From an uncultured candidate division WPS-2 bacterium (GTDB taxonomy: Bacteria; Vulcanimicrobiota; Vulcanimicrobiia; Vulcanimicrobiales; Vulcanimicrobiaceae): a stretch of DNA of 64,000 bases. Location: assembly GCA_937927945.1 (NCBI GenBank), contig CALEYW010000097.1, forward strand, positions 1-64,000, written 5' to 3'. A model generated the notes under the pieces. The model was not told the DNA's origin. It ran no database searches and saw only the letters and a list, made by a program, of their open reading frames with translations. Each line of letters begins with the position of its first letter. Within the stretch, counting starts at the first letter, position 1. Both the position numbers and the translations under genes were made by a program. Below, piece by piece: positions 17,048 through 26,208 of the stretch.

Positions 17048-17067
17048 GAACCTTTCGCTAACCTTTC
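17048..17067 (-). promoter_or_regulatory. Pho-box-like direct repeat upstream of the TonB receptor
   Basis: On the gene's strand: GAAAGGTTAGCGAAAGGTTC, identical to the PstS-like site at 18 of 20 positions and with the same 11-base period. It lies 43 bases before the preferred GTG start (16 before the ATG at 17,031). A third GAAAGGT lies nearer the gene and probably serves as the ribosome site. Confidence 0.7.
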
Positions 17068-17147
17068 ACGGCGAACGGGGAGCGATCCAAGGGAAGAAAT
17101 TTCCATCGCGCCGGTGCGGCGCGAGCCACTCGACGGATTTTAGAGGT

Positions 17148-19016
17148 TTAGACGTAGTCGCGGAGCGTCAGCGTAACCGTCCTTGCCGTGCCGTCCTTGG
17201 TGCTGAAGGCGAGCGCGACTGCGGTTCCGGCGGGACCACGAAAGACATCGCGGATCGCTCCCAGGCCGATCCCGGCGGCATCCTTGCCGCCGACGGCGGT
17301 GAGCACGTCGCCCTTCGCGAGCCCCGCGTCGGCGGCAGCGGTGCCGGGCCGCACGTCGGCGACGACGATCTTTCCGCCGCGGGTGATCAGGAAGGTTCCT
17401 GAACGATCGTAGGTTTCGCGCGCGCCGTAGTCCGCGTTCGGCGCCAGCGTCATCGTGTGCTTCGCGTAGTCGAGAGTCACGGCGAAGCGCTTCCACGTGC
17501 CGGCACCGATGTTGCCGGCGACGAACGGGTCGGCGAACGCGCCCTTCGCTTGGGTGCTCAAATCGGTGACGACGTCGGGGATCGTGAAGCTTCCGATCTG
17601 CAGCACGGTGCGACCGAGACGTCCGAGCGACGCCCCGCCGATGCCGAAACCGTTCGCGCCGACGACGGTCGCGTTCGACGGAACGATCGACGGGTGCGCG
17701 GCCAAGAACGGTGAGAGCACCGTGAGCCCGGTGCGGCTGCCGGTGTCGACGGTGCAGCGGCCGGCGAAGCCCTCGATGGCGCACGGGATGTCGACATGCT
17801 GTCCGTTGAAGACGAACGGCATCGTCGTTCCGCCGGCCGGCGGCGCGCTGCCGGGCGCGCGCAAGACGATCTCGTTCTTGCCGTAGTCGAACGTCGTGAC
17901 GAAGCGCGAGAGCACTTCGAAACCGATCAAACCGTCGACCGGCTTCCCGCTGGACATCCCGAACCCGGCGCGCACCGGGCCGACCACGAAGACTTGCTTG
18001 CGCAGCGTCGCGTCGCCGACTTGCAGCCGCTCGACGGTGCCGAACCGGATCGTCTCGGTGGTCGTACCGACGCCTGCACCGTTCGCGTTACCGGCCGCGC
18101 CGATTCCCAACTCCGTGGCGAGCGCGGAGTCGATGTAGTTCGCGCCGCCGGTGTCGAAAAGGAAGTGGAAGGGGCCCTTTCCGTTGATCGTCACCGGCAG
18201 ATCGACGTGGTTGTCGACGAGCTCGAACGGAATCGTCGTCGAACCGGACGGCAGCGAGAAGTCGTCGACGTGCATCGCCGGACGCTGCAGCGCGGCGTCG
18301 GCACCGGCGTCGTTGGCGACGACCCTCGTCGCGCTGAACGTCGACGCGTCACCGTTCGCGGCGCCGTTCTGCACGAACGGCACCATCAAGCCGTCGACCT
18401 TGCGGTAATCGGCGTATGTCGTCGACGACGTAACCGTGCCGATCGTCGAGGCGACGCGGCTCGGCAGATGCGTCGCCGCGTCGATCCAGATGTCGAACGG
18501 CGGCATGTTCGGCGGCGTCACGCGCAGCACGTCGTAGCGCTTCCCGTTCGCGGTTCGTTCCGGCCGCAGGACGACGCCCGCGCCGCCGCGTCCGGGCTGC
18601 CACAGCAGGTAGGCGTTCTGATACGCTGCCTGCGCCGCGGTGTAGCGCGCCGCCGCGGCACCGTCGTTCCACACGACGCCGCTCGCATCGCGATTCCACG
18701 CCTGCGTCCCGTCGTACCCCTGTGCGCCGCTCAATGGTCCGGCATCGGAGAATTGCGCGAACCGCCCGTCCCGCAGGTCCTGCCACGCTTCGGCCGTGCC
18801 GCTGACGCCGACCACTACCGACGTACCGCGCAGGTGCAGCGTATGCACCGAACCGAGCGCGCCAAGGCCGAGTGCCGCGCTCGACGCCTGCAGGATCGCA
18901 TCCACCCCTCGCCCCGCCTGCGCGGACCGCGCCGGCTCGGCTGAGAGTCCCACTCCCACCGTGAGTGTGAGGGCGAGAACAACGGCGAACCAGCGCACGG
19001 CCGAGAGACGGTTCAT
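17148..19016 (-). CDS. Secreted double aspartyl-protease (retropepsin-like) protein with PDZ domain
   Basis: The 622 residues begin with a signal peptide (RWFAVVLALTLTVGVGLSAEP). A beta-rich domain of about 230 residues resembles LolA/outer-membrane sorting folds (FDIWIDAATHLPSRVASTIG). Two retropepsin-like aspartyl protease units follow, with catalytic motifs FLFDTGGANYIDS (Asp288) and CTVDTGSRTGL (Asp424). The C-terminal PDZ domain (VVADVRPGTAAADAGLAKGD, VGGKDAAGIG) would bind C-termini. Retropepsins need two Asp units, so an internal duplication here could form a complete active site in one chain. It stands alone between the TonB receptor and murA; the substrate is unknown. Confidence 0.85.
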   Translation of the reverse strand: MNRLSAVRWFAVVLALTLTVGVGLSAEPARSAQAGRGVDAILQASSAALGLGALGSVHTLHLRGTSVVVGVSGTAEAWQDLRDGRFAQFSDAGPLSGAQGYDGTQAWNRDASGVVWNDGAAAARYTAAQAAYQNAYLLWQPGRGGAGVVLRPERTANGKRYDVLRVTPPNMPPFDIWIDAATHLPSRVASTIGTVTSSTTYADYRKVDGLMVPFVQNGAANGDASTFSATRVVANDAGADAALQRPAMHVDDFSLPSGSTTIPFELVDNHVDLPVTINGKGPFHFLFDTGGANYIDSALATELGIGAAGNANGAGVGTTTETIRFGTVERLQVGDATLRKQVFVVGPVRAGFGMSSGKPVDGLIGFEVLSRFVTTFDYGKNEIVLRAPGSAPPAGGTTMPFVFNGQHVDIPCAIEGFAGRCTVDTGSRTGLTVLSPFLAAHPSIVPSNATVVGANGFGIGGASLGRLGRTVLQIGSFTIPDVVTDLSTQAKGAFADPFVAGNIGAGTWKRFAVTLDYAKHTMTLAPNADYGARETYDRSGTFLITRGGKIVVADVRPGTAAADAGLAKGDVLTAVGGKDAAGIGLGAIRDVFRGPAGTAVALAFSTKDGTARTVTLTLRDYV

Positions 19017-19049
19017 ACCGCTTCTTACGGACGCGCCGGAGCGCGAGTT

Positions 19050-20396
19050 TCAGACGCTCGGATAGACCGAGGTTTCGAACGTTCCGGTCGGTTCGCTGAA
19101 CGGGATGATGCCGCTCGAGCGCTGGACCTGGCCGCCCAGCGAGGAGAGCGTCTCTTCGAGCCGCTCGTAGCCGCGGTCGATGTATTCCAGCCCGATGATT
19201 TCGGTTTCGCCCGCCGCGGCCAGCCCGGCGAGCACGAGTCCGGCGCCTGCGCGAATGTCGGGCGCTTCGACCGGCGCACCGGAGAGGCTGGTCACGCCTT
19301 TGACCAGCGCCGTGTTGTTGTCCATCGCGACCCGCACGTCGGCGCCCATGCGCACCAGTTCGTTGACGTACGAGAAGCGTGCGTTGAAGATCGACTCCTC
19401 GACGACGCTGACCCCGGGCGCCGTGCAGAGAAAGGAGAGCATCTGCGGCTGCAAGTCGGTCGGGAACCCCGGATGCGGTGCGGTCACGACATCGGTCCCA
19501 CCCTTGACGTTATCGGCCTGCACGCGGATCCAGTCTTCGCCGTTGGAGACCTTGACGCCGCACTCGCCGAGCGCGAGCTGGAGCGCGAGGACGTCGTCCG
19601 GGCTCGTCTTCTTCACCGTCACGTCGCCGCGCGTGATCGCGCCGGCGAGCATCAGCGTCCCGGTCGCGATGCGGTCGGGGATGATCGAGTACTCGACGCC
19701 GTGCAGCTCTCGGACGCCGGTGATACGCAGCGTGTCGCCGCCCGCGCCCTTGATCTTCGCACCCATCGCGATGAGGAAGTTCGCCAGGTCGACGACTTCC
19801 GGTTCCATCGCTGCGTTGCGCACGATCGTGTCGCCGCGAGCGGTCACCGCAGCGAGCATCGCGTTCTTGGTCGCGCCGACCGACGGCATGCGGAACTCGA
19901 TCTCGCCGCCCGCCAGATGCCCGTCGCGCGCGCTCGCGATGAGGTATCCGTGCGCGACCGAGACGTCGGCGTCGAGCACGCGAAACGCGGCTTCGTGCAT
20001 GTCGGTCGCGCGCGTGCCGAGCACGCACCCGCCGGGCAGCGGAACCTCCGCCCGGCCGAACCGGCCCAGCAGCGGCCCGCACAGGTCGAACGACGCGGCC
20101 AGCTTACGCACCAGCGTGTACGGCGCGCGGTACTTGTTGACGTTCGCGGCGTCGATCGTGATCGAGTTGCGCCCTTCGAGCGCCACCCGTGCACCGAGCG
20201 CTTCGAGCAGGGACCACATCACGGAGACGTCGGTGATGCGCGGGACGCGGTGCAGCGTCACCTTACCGCGCGCCAAGAGCGCGGCTGCCATGATCGGCAG
20301 CGCGGCGTTCTTCGCTCCTTGGACCTCGACGCTTCCCTCCAACCGCGCGCCGCCGACGACGCGCAGCGTGGTATCCAGACGATCTAAGACATTCAT
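19050..20396 (-). CDS. murA: UDP-N-acetylglucosamine 1-carboxyvinyltransferase
   Basis: Adds enolpyruvate from PEP to UDP-GlcNAc, the first committed step of peptidoglycan synthesis, in the cytoplasm. The 448-residue length is a little above the usual 420. The substrate lysine/asparagine pair lies in VQGAKNAALPI (Lys29-Asn30). The catalytic cysteine is in PLPGGCVLGTRATDMH (Cys124), so fosfomycin sensitivity is expected. Later hallmarks are ATKNAMLAAV and PHPGFPTDLQPQ. The ATG at 20,396 overlaps the stop of the upstream gene (ATGA), and the open frame further upstream is not coding in character. Confidence 0.97.
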   Translation of the reverse strand: MNVLDRLDTTLRVVGGARLEGSVEVQGAKNAALPIMAAALLARGKVTLHRVPRITDVSVMWSLLEALGARVALEGRNSITIDAANVNKYRAPYTLVRKLAASFDLCGPLLGRFGRAEVPLPGGCVLGTRATDMHEAAFRVLDADVSVAHGYLIASARDGHLAGGEIEFRMPSVGATKNAMLAAVTARGDTIVRNAAMEPEVVDLANFLIAMGAKIKGAGGDTLRITGVRELHGVEYSIIPDRIATGTLMLAGAITRGDVTVKKTSPDDVLALQLALGECGVKVSNGEDWIRVQADNVKGGTDVVTAPHPGFPTDLQPQMLSFLCTAPGVSVVEESIFNARFSYVNELVRMGADVRVAMDNNTALVKGVTSLSGAPVEAPDIRAGAGLVLAGLAAAGETEIIGLEYIDRGYERLEETLSSLGGQVQRSSGIIPFSEPTGTFETSVYPSV

Positions 20397-21049
20397 GCGA
20401 CGCTCCACCCGACCAGCGGTTCCAATGCAAGGGTTTCGGCGTCGTGAAGTCCGCCGGTGAATGTGGCCTGCAGACGGCCGTCGGCCGCCACGCCGATCTG
20501 CACGGTGAAGGCCCGCGTTCCGTCGACCTCGCGCATCCGTGCGCGAGCACTGTCGGCTTTGCCGGCGTATCGGCCGCCGTCGACGTCCACGAATCGAATG
20601 TTCCCGTCTGCGTAAAAACCAAAGGCGATCGTCCGGTCGCTCGCTTCGCCGCGAACCAGCTGGCTCGAAGCGTCCGCCTCTTCCGTCAAGAAGGCGAAGT
20701 CGGGTTCGCGCACCGCCGGCGCCGGCGGTGCGTCGGCCTCGGAGGCAGACTCGGTCTCGGGCTCGGGGACGACCGCGCGCGCCGGCGGCGCACCGAACAG
20801 CGGCCCAGGCTGCGACGCAGAGGCAGGCGGCGCCGGCTCCGGCACCGGCTGCCGAGCGAATGCGACGTCGGCGGGAACGACGACCGGTGCGGGGTTGAGG
20901 ACGCCCAGCGGGGCGGGCTTTTCCTCGGGCTTCCCGTCGGCGTCGTCCTCGAGGTGCCCGAAATCTTCCATCGCCCAAATGCACAGCCCCAAGGCCGCGA
21001 TCTGAATCCCGACCGCAGCCACGAAGACCCACAACGGCGTACGCTTCAT
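20393..21049 (-). CDS. Membrane-anchored protein with Pro-rich linker, unknown
   Basis: A 218-residue product with an N-terminal transmembrane anchor (TPLWVFVAAVGIQIAALGLCIWAM), then an acidic and Pro/Ala-rich linker (PAPPASASQPGPLFGAPPAR), and a C-terminal globular domain of about 90 residues (DRTIAFGFYADGNIRFVDVD, AFTVQIGVAADGRLQATFTGG). The domain is not recognised. Its stop overlaps the murA start, so it is likely co-transcribed and may act at the envelope. The ATG at 21,049 is chosen because the anchor begins there. Confidence 0.7.
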   Translation of the reverse strand: MKRTPLWVFVAAVGIQIAALGLCIWAMEDFGHLEDDADGKPEEKPAPLGVLNPAPVVVPADVAFARQPVPEPAPPASASQPGPLFGAPPARAVVPEPETESASEADAPPAPAVREPDFAFLTEEADASSQLVRGEASDRTIAFGFYADGNIRFVDVDGGRYAGKADSARARMREVDGTRAFTVQIGVAADGRLQATFTGGLHDAETLALEPLVGWSVA

Positions 21050-21143
21050 CCCGCGGTGACCTTCGGCGCCCGGCACGATGTATCTTAGCGGCCGCGGCGT
21101 ATCGGGGAAACCAGCAAACGCATCGCTCGTGGAGGACCATCGC

Positions 21144-22451
21144 TTGCAACGCAGCATCATCGCTCCCGCCGAACGCGTCACGAACCTCCGCTGGGGGATC
21201 GCCCTGATTCTCGGCTTCGGGGTTCTCGTGAACTACATCGACCGCGGCGCCCTCAGCGTGGCCGCGAAGCCGCTCCACGACGAGCTCGGGCTCGGACCAG
21301 CGCAGTTCGGGTACCTCAGCAGCGCCTTCTTCGCGGTGTATGCGTTCTCGCAGATCCCGATCGGTTACATCCTCGACCGCTACGGGGTGACGGTGGTCTC
21401 GCGAATCGGCGCGTTCTTGTGGACCATCGCCTCGGCGTGCACGGCGCTCGCGCCGAACTTCGGCTTGATCTACACCGCCCGGCTCTTCCTCGGCCTCGCC
21501 GAAGCACCGACGTTTCCGGCCAATGCGAAAGCCGTCGGATACTGGTTCCCGCGCAACGAGCGGGGTCTGGCGACCTCGCTGTTCGACGCTGCGGCGAAGC
21601 TCTCCAACGCGGTCGGCGTCGCGTTCACCGCCTACCTGCTGGTGATGTTCGGCTGGCGCGGAATGTTCTGGTCGACGGCTGCGCTCAGCTTTGTCTTCTT
21701 TTTGCTGTTCTACGCGTTCTATCGGAACCCGAGCGAAGACAAGCGGCTCTCGCACGCGGAGGCCGAGTACATCCGCAAGGGCGGCGGTGAGCCGGAGACG
21801 CCGCAGGGCGAACGGCCCCGCGGCGCAAGCCTCGCATATTTGCTCAGCCGGCGCAAAGTCTGGGGTCTCACGATCGGCTTCGCCGCGTACGGATATCTGT
21901 TCGCGTTCTTGCTGACCTGGCTGCCGACGTATCTGCAGAGCACGTTCGGAGTGAACATCCTCCAGGCCGGCGGCTACGTGTTCCTGATCTGGGGCGTCGG
22001 CACGCTGACCGACTTGATCGTCGGCGGCTGGCTGGTCGACTACTTGATCAAACGCGGTGCCGACGCCAACCGCGTGCGCAAAACCGTGCTGATCGCCGGA
22101 CTCGTGATGGGCTTCGCCGTGATCGGCGCCGCGTACACCAAGGACATCAACGTTGCCGTCGCGTGGATCACGATCGCGGTCGCCGGCATCTCGTTCCATG
22201 CGCCGGTCGGCTGGTCGATTCCGGGATTGATCGCGCCGACGAACAGCACCGGCCAAGTCGGCGGGATCATGAACTTCCTCAACAACCTCGCCGGCTTCTT
22301 CGCCCCCACGATCACCGGGATCATCGTCGCGCGCACGGGCTCGTTCAACATCGCGCTGATCACCGCCGGGCTGATCCTGGTGGTCGGCATCTTCTCGTAC
22401 GTCGTCATCCTCGGCCGGATCGACAAGATCCCGGATCCTGCCGTTGCGTGA
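21144..22451 (+). CDS. MFS transporter, anion:cation symporter (sugar-acid) type
   Basis: About 435 residues with 12 predicted membrane helices. The pattern NYIDRGALSVAAKPLHDELG in helix 1, FSQIPIGYILDRYG after helix 2 and EAPTFPANAKAVGYWFPRNE is typical of the ACS family (glucarate, galactonate and hexuronate transporters). A TTG start at 21,144 has GGAGG eight bases upstream and is preferred; an ATG at 21,078 is possible but has no ribosome site. The stop overlaps the FGGY kinase start by eight bases, so transport and phosphorylation of one sugar acid, perhaps gluconate, are likely coupled. Confidence 0.9.
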   Translation: MQRSIIAPAERVTNLRWGIALILGFGVLVNYIDRGALSVAAKPLHDELGLGPAQFGYLSSAFFAVYAFSQIPIGYILDRYGVTVVSRIGAFLWTIASACTALAPNFGLIYTARLFLGLAEAPTFPANAKAVGYWFPRNERGLATSLFDAAAKLSNAVGVAFTAYLLVMFGWRGMFWSTAALSFVFFLLFYAFYRNPSEDKRLSHAEAEYIRKGGGEPETPQGERPRGASLAYLLSRRKVWGLTIGFAAYGYLFAFLLTWLPTYLQSTFGVNILQAGGYVFLIWGVGTLTDLIVGGWLVDYLIKRGADANRVRKTVLIAGLVMGFAVIGAAYTKDINVAVAWITIAVAGISFHAPVGWSIPGLIAPTNSTGQVGGIMNFLNNLAGFFAPTITGIIVARTGSFNIALITAGLILVVGIFSYVVILGRIDKIPDPAVA

Positions 22452-23949
22452 CGTTCGCGATACCGCACCCGTCGTCGTCGGCATCGACCTCGGCACGAGC
22501 GCCGTCAAGGTTCTCGCCGCGACGACGGGCGGGCGCGAGATCGCTAGCGGCTCGGAGTTCTACGGCCTGGAGACGCCGCACACCGACTACGTCGAACAGG
22601 ACGCGGACGCGGTCTACCGCGCGACGATGCGGGTGCTCGAACGCGTCCTCGCGGACGTGCGCCTGCGCGGCCGAGAGGTCGCCGCGATCGGCTTCTCGAG
22701 CGCGATGCACGGCGTGCTGTGCGTCGACGATGCCGGCGAGCCGCTCTCGCCCGTCATCACCTGGATGGACCGGCGCGCCCACGACATAGCGGACGGATGG
22801 CGCGCCGACGGCAACGGTTCGGCGCTCTACGCGCGCACCGGCGCGCCGATGCATCCGATGCTGCCGGTCGCAAAACTGCGCTGGCTCGCGGAACACGATC
22901 CCGCGCTGTTCGAGAAGGCGCGCCGGTTCGTCGGGCTCAAGGAACTCGTCGTGTTTCGCTGGACCGGCGAGTGGCTGGTCGACCATGGGATCGCATCGGC
23001 AACCGGGATGCTCGATCTGCGCACGCGCGACTGGGACCCGCTCGCACTGCAGCTGGCGGAAATCGACGCCTCACGCCTGGCGCAGCCGGTACCGCCGTCG
23101 ACGACGCTGCGCGCCCTTCGCCCCGCGATCGCGCGCGAGCTCCGCCTCGGCGGCGAATGCCCAGTGGTTCTCGCGTCGGCCGACGGACCGCTGGCGAACA
23201 TCGGCGTCGGAACGAGCGAACGCGGCGACGTCGCGCTGACCCTCGGCACCTCGGGCGCGGTCCGCATCCTCACCGACGAACCGCTCTTCGACCGCGAAGG
23301 GCGCACGTTCTGCTACTGCGCCGACGATCGGCGCTACGTCGTCGGGGGCCCGACGAGCGCGGCCGGCGCGTCGCTCGATTGGATCTTCGGCCTGCTCCTC
23401 TCCGAGCTGCCGAAAGAGAAGCGCTTCGCGTGCGCGGCAGCGCTCGCCGCGCAAATCCCCGCCGGTGCGGACGGTCTGGTCGTACTGCCGTTCTTCGCCG
23501 GCGAACGCGCACCGTATTGGCGCAGCGGGCTGCGCGGCACGTTCGACGGCCTCGACCTCGCGCACGACCGGCGTACGATTTTGCGCGCCGCGTTCGAGGG
23601 CGTCGTGTTCGGCATGTACGCGGTCTATTCGGTGATGCGCGAACTCGGGGGCGAGGCGGAGCGCCTGCTGCTGACCGGCGGCCTGACGAAGGCGCCGCTT
23701 GTGCGCGGGCTGTTGGCCGACGTGTTCGCGCTCCCGGCCGTGCAGCCGCATCAGCAGGAAGCCTCGGCGTTCGGTGCCGCACTCGTCGCGGCGCAGGCGA
23801 TCGGGCTGGTCGGCGATGCGGCAACCGCCGCTCGCGCGGTCGGCTACGACGCTCCAACCACGCCCGACGCCGCGCTGCTCGACATCTATCGCCAAACGTA
23901 CGAACGCTATCGTGTGTTCGTCGACGCGCACCTCCCTTTGTATGCATGA
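22444..23949 (+). CDS. FGGY-family carbohydrate kinase, gluconokinase-like
   Basis: A 501-residue ATP-dependent sugar kinase of the FGGY family. The N-terminal ATPase motif is VVGIDLGTSAVKVLA. Central motifs are IGFSSAMHGVLCVD and ITWMDRRAHD. The family signature region near the C-terminus reads LLLTGGLTKAPLVRGLLADV. The form SSAMHGVLCVD and the LGTSGAVRI segment are closer to gluconokinases (GntK type) than to xylulokinases or glycerol kinases. Start is TTG at 22,444, overlapping the transporter gene. Substrate assignment remains an inference supported by the sugar-acid transporter partner. Confidence 0.88.
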   Translation: MRDVRDTAPVVVGIDLGTSAVKVLAATTGGREIASGSEFYGLETPHTDYVEQDADAVYRATMRVLERVLADVRLRGREVAAIGFSSAMHGVLCVDDAGEPLSPVITWMDRRAHDIADGWRADGNGSALYARTGAPMHPMLPVAKLRWLAEHDPALFEKARRFVGLKELVVFRWTGEWLVDHGIASATGMLDLRTRDWDPLALQLAEIDASRLAQPVPPSTTLRALRPAIARELRLGGECPVVLASADGPLANIGVGTSERGDVALTLGTSGAVRILTDEPLFDREGRTFCYCADDRRYVVGGPTSAAGASLDWIFGLLLSELPKEKRFACAAALAAQIPAGADGLVVLPFFAGERAPYWRSGLRGTFDGLDLAHDRRTILRAAFEGVVFGMYAVYSVMRELGGEAERLLLTGGLTKAPLVRGLLADVFALPAVQPHQQEASAFGAALVAAQAIGLVGDAATAARAVGYDAPTTPDAALLDIYRQTYERYRVFVDAHLPLYA

Positions 23950-24482
23950 GCATCGCACGCACGTGGGGCACGACGCCGGCTGAACGCGCACGGCCGTATG
24001 CGTGCGACGCGCTCTTACCGCACGGCGATGAACTCTATCGCGGCGTCGACGTCGCGGCGCCGGCAGCGGTCACGTTTCGCCGGCTGTGTCAGCTGCGGGT
24101 CGCGCCGTACAGCTACGACTGGCTCGACAACGGCTTTCGCCCGAGCCCGCGCGCGTTGACCGACGGCGCGGACGACCTCGCGGTGGGCCAGCGCGTGATG
24201 ACGATCTTCTCACTGGTCGACTTCACCCGCGACGAGCACGTGACGCTGCGCATGACGTCGCGCGGCGAACGCACCTTCGGGAACGTCGCGGTCACCTACG
24301 CCGTCGTGCCGGTAACGGCGACCTCGTGCCGGCTGCTCGCGAAGCTGCGCTGGCAGCACGCACCCGGCCGGTGGGGAGCGCTGCGCGCGCGCCTGCTGGC
24401 GTGGGGCGATCTCATCATGATGCGCAAACAGCTGCTCACGCTCGCGCGGCTCGCCGAAGCCGACGCGGCGCGGAACATCTAG
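23946..24482 (+). CDS. SRPBCC-like protein, unknown ligand
   Basis: The 178 residues start at an ATG that overlaps the kinase stop (ATGA). The pattern of an N-terminal substrate-type segment (DELYRGVDVAAPAAVTFRRL), a central VGQRVMTIFSLVDFTRDEHVT and a C-terminal helix (LIMMRKQLLTLARLAEADA) recalls START/polyketide-cyclase-like folds. No catalytic motif can be named. It is the third gene of the transporter-kinase unit, but its role there is not evident. Confidence 0.7.
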   Translation: MSIARTWGTTPAERARPYACDALLPHGDELYRGVDVAAPAAVTFRRLCQLRVAPYSYDWLDNGFRPSPRALTDGADDLAVGQRVMTIFSLVDFTRDEHVTLRMTSRGERTFGNVAVTYAVVPVTATSCRLLAKLRWQHAPGRWGALRARLLAWGDLIMMRKQLLTLARLAEADAARNI

Positions 24483-25141
24483 GGGTTTCCGGCGAGCAGC
24501 GCCGTCCGATACGCGTGCACGCGGGCGCGCAAGCGATCCGCGGTCAGCGTCGTGACCGCCTTGAGTGCGGCAGGGTCGAGATCGCTCGGTTCGGTGATCG
24601 CCAAGTCCCAGCGCGGGTCGGGGTCGTCGCCCAGAAAATACCCGTCCCACATCGCCGCCTCGGCATGCGTGTAGCACGCACTCGGCACGCGCGCGTCGAT
24701 GCCGTACTTGGCGCACAGCGCACCGGCGGCGGCGCACATCAACTCGATCAGGGACGGGTCGATCGGCGCGTCGCCGAAGGCCCGCGGCTCCGCGCCGGCC
24801 ATTGCGCTGATGCTCACCGCGACGCCGTGCGAGTTGCGGCCGCGCACCGAGGCGCAGTAGTCGATGCCCGCCGGCATCTCCAAGCTGAGCCGCCGCGCGT
24901 TGAGCGCAGGGTCCATCCCGGCGACCAGCACCTCCCCTCCGGCGGCATCGCGATCGGCGACGACTTGATAGGGCAGCGCGAGTCCTTGCTCGGCGCGGTC
25001 GAGCGCCCAGCCGTAGCGCGTCGCCGCCCAATGCATCGAGCAGTGCGCGAGCGTGCCGGCCTCAACGTGGGGGAGCGTCGTCATGAACGCGCGCGCCGCG
25101 CTCAACGCGCGCGCTTCGAGGTGGGAATCGCCGAGCATCAC
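24479..25141 (-). CDS. N-acetylmuramoyl-L-alanine amidase-like (PGRP-fold) protein
   Basis: A 220-residue protein without a signal peptide. Segments MHWAATRYGWALDRAEQG, LPYQVVADRD, GRNSHGVAVSI, then a Cys/His part (ACYTHAEAAMWDGYFLGDD, then DPDPRWDLA), resemble amidase_2/peptidoglycan-recognition folds, where His and Asp/Cys residues bind zinc. The fit is by overall order of motifs, so it is tentative. Its stop overlaps that of the converging SRPBCC gene (CTAG). It starts 62 bases from the divergent EamA exporter gene. Confidence 0.55.
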   Translation of the reverse strand: MMLGDSHLEARALSAARAFMTTLPHVEAGTLAHCSMHWAATRYGWALDRAEQGLALPYQVVADRDAAGGEVLVAGMDPALNARRLSLEMPAGIDYCASVRGRNSHGVAVSISAMAGAEPRAFGDAPIDPSLIELMCAAAGALCAKYGIDARVPSACYTHAEAAMWDGYFLGDDPDPRWDLAITEPSDLDPAALKAVTTLTADRLRARVHAYRTALLAGNP

Positions 25142-25203
25142 GCCGGACGTGTTCCATCGCGGCCGGGCGCAACCCCACCGCCTGCACGCCGGTCGGAAAA
25201 CCT

Positions 25204-26115
25204 ATGTCCCGCACACGCCCCACGGTCTACGTCGCGCTCGTCGTCCTCGCGCTGGTGTGGGGATACACGTGGGTAGCGATCAAAGTCGCAACGCAAGATG
25301 CATCGCCGCTCTTCGTCGCCGCCGGACGGATGGCGATCGCGACGGTGATCCTGTTCGCGATCCTCGCCGCCACAGGCCGGTCGTTGAAGCCGACACCGCT
25401 CGTGCCCACGGTCGTGCTCGGCCTGCTGCAGACCACCGGCTGGACGTTGCTGCAGACCCTCGCCGTCTCGCAGGCGGGCGCGGGCAAATCCGCCGTGCTC
25501 GGCTACACGATGCCGTTCTGGACGGCGCTGCTGGCGTGGCCGTTTCTCGGCGAGCGCATCGCCGGGCTGCGCTGGGTCGCTCTCGCGCTCGCCGCGATCG
25601 GTTTGGGCTTCGTGGTCGCGCCCCTCGATCCGCACTCGTTTCGGGCCGACGGGCTCGCCGTTGCCGCCGGCTTTTCGTGGGGTGCGAGCGCGGTCTACGC
25701 AAAGCGTCTGCGGGCGCGCTACGCCGTCGAGCTGCTCTCGCTCACGACCTGGCAACTGCTGTACGGAACGATCCCGCTGGTCGCGCTGATGCTGCTCTTT
25801 CCCGCGCCGGTCCACGTGACGGGGCCGTTCGTCGCGGCGATGGCGTTCATCTCGATCGGCGGCGCCGCACTCGGCTGGTTCCTGTGGATGTTCATCCTCT
25901 CGCGTCTGCCGGCCGGCGTCGCCGGAATCGCGTCGCTCGCAACGCCGGTCATCGGCGTCCTCTCCGCCGCGATCCAACTCCACGAGATCCCTTCCGCGAC
26001 GGAGCTGACCGGTATGGTCTTGATCGTCGTCGCGCTCGTCGTCAACTCGCTCTCGATACCGCCGAGCGGCGCCGTCGTTCCGCCCGATCCGGCGCTGGCG
26101 GAAGCCGCGTCTTAG
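25204..26115 (+). CDS. EamA/DMT-family inner-membrane exporter
   Basis: 303 residues with ten predicted membrane helices in two EamA repeats. The first begins ALVVLALVWGYTWVAIKVAT, the second has VAAGFSWGASAVYAKRLRAR, and the region LATPVIGVLSAAIQLHE is typical of the family. DMT exporters move amino acids or other small metabolites out of the cell. The substrate cannot be told. The gene is followed, after a 93-base gap, by a very short ORF and the FAD/Fe-S dehydrogenase. Confidence 0.9.
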   Translation: MSRTRPTVYVALVVLALVWGYTWVAIKVATQDASPLFVAAGRMAIATVILFAILAATGRSLKPTPLVPTVVLGLLQTTGWTLLQTLAVSQAGAGKSAVLGYTMPFWTALLAWPFLGERIAGLRWVALALAAIGLGFVVAPLDPHSFRADGLAVAAGFSWGASAVYAKRLRARYAVELLSLTTWQLLYGTIPLVALMLLFPAPVHVTGPFVAAMAFISIGGAALGWFLWMFILSRLPAGVAGIASLATPVIGVLSAAIQLHEIPSATELTGMVLIVVALVVNSLSIPPSGAVVPPDPALAEAAS

Positions 26116-26208
26116 GGAAACGCGGCTGCGACGGTTACGGGCGTCCAGGCAAGAACCCGAGGCGCGGTCGACAATACCACGGAAATCCCCCTTCTTCGAG
26201 GAACCCCT

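Noticed and set aside
19050..22508. 1152-codon minus frame with murA as its C-terminus
   Set aside because: Only the last 448 codons are murA. The first 700 are antisense to the MFS gene and overlap another minus-strand gene.
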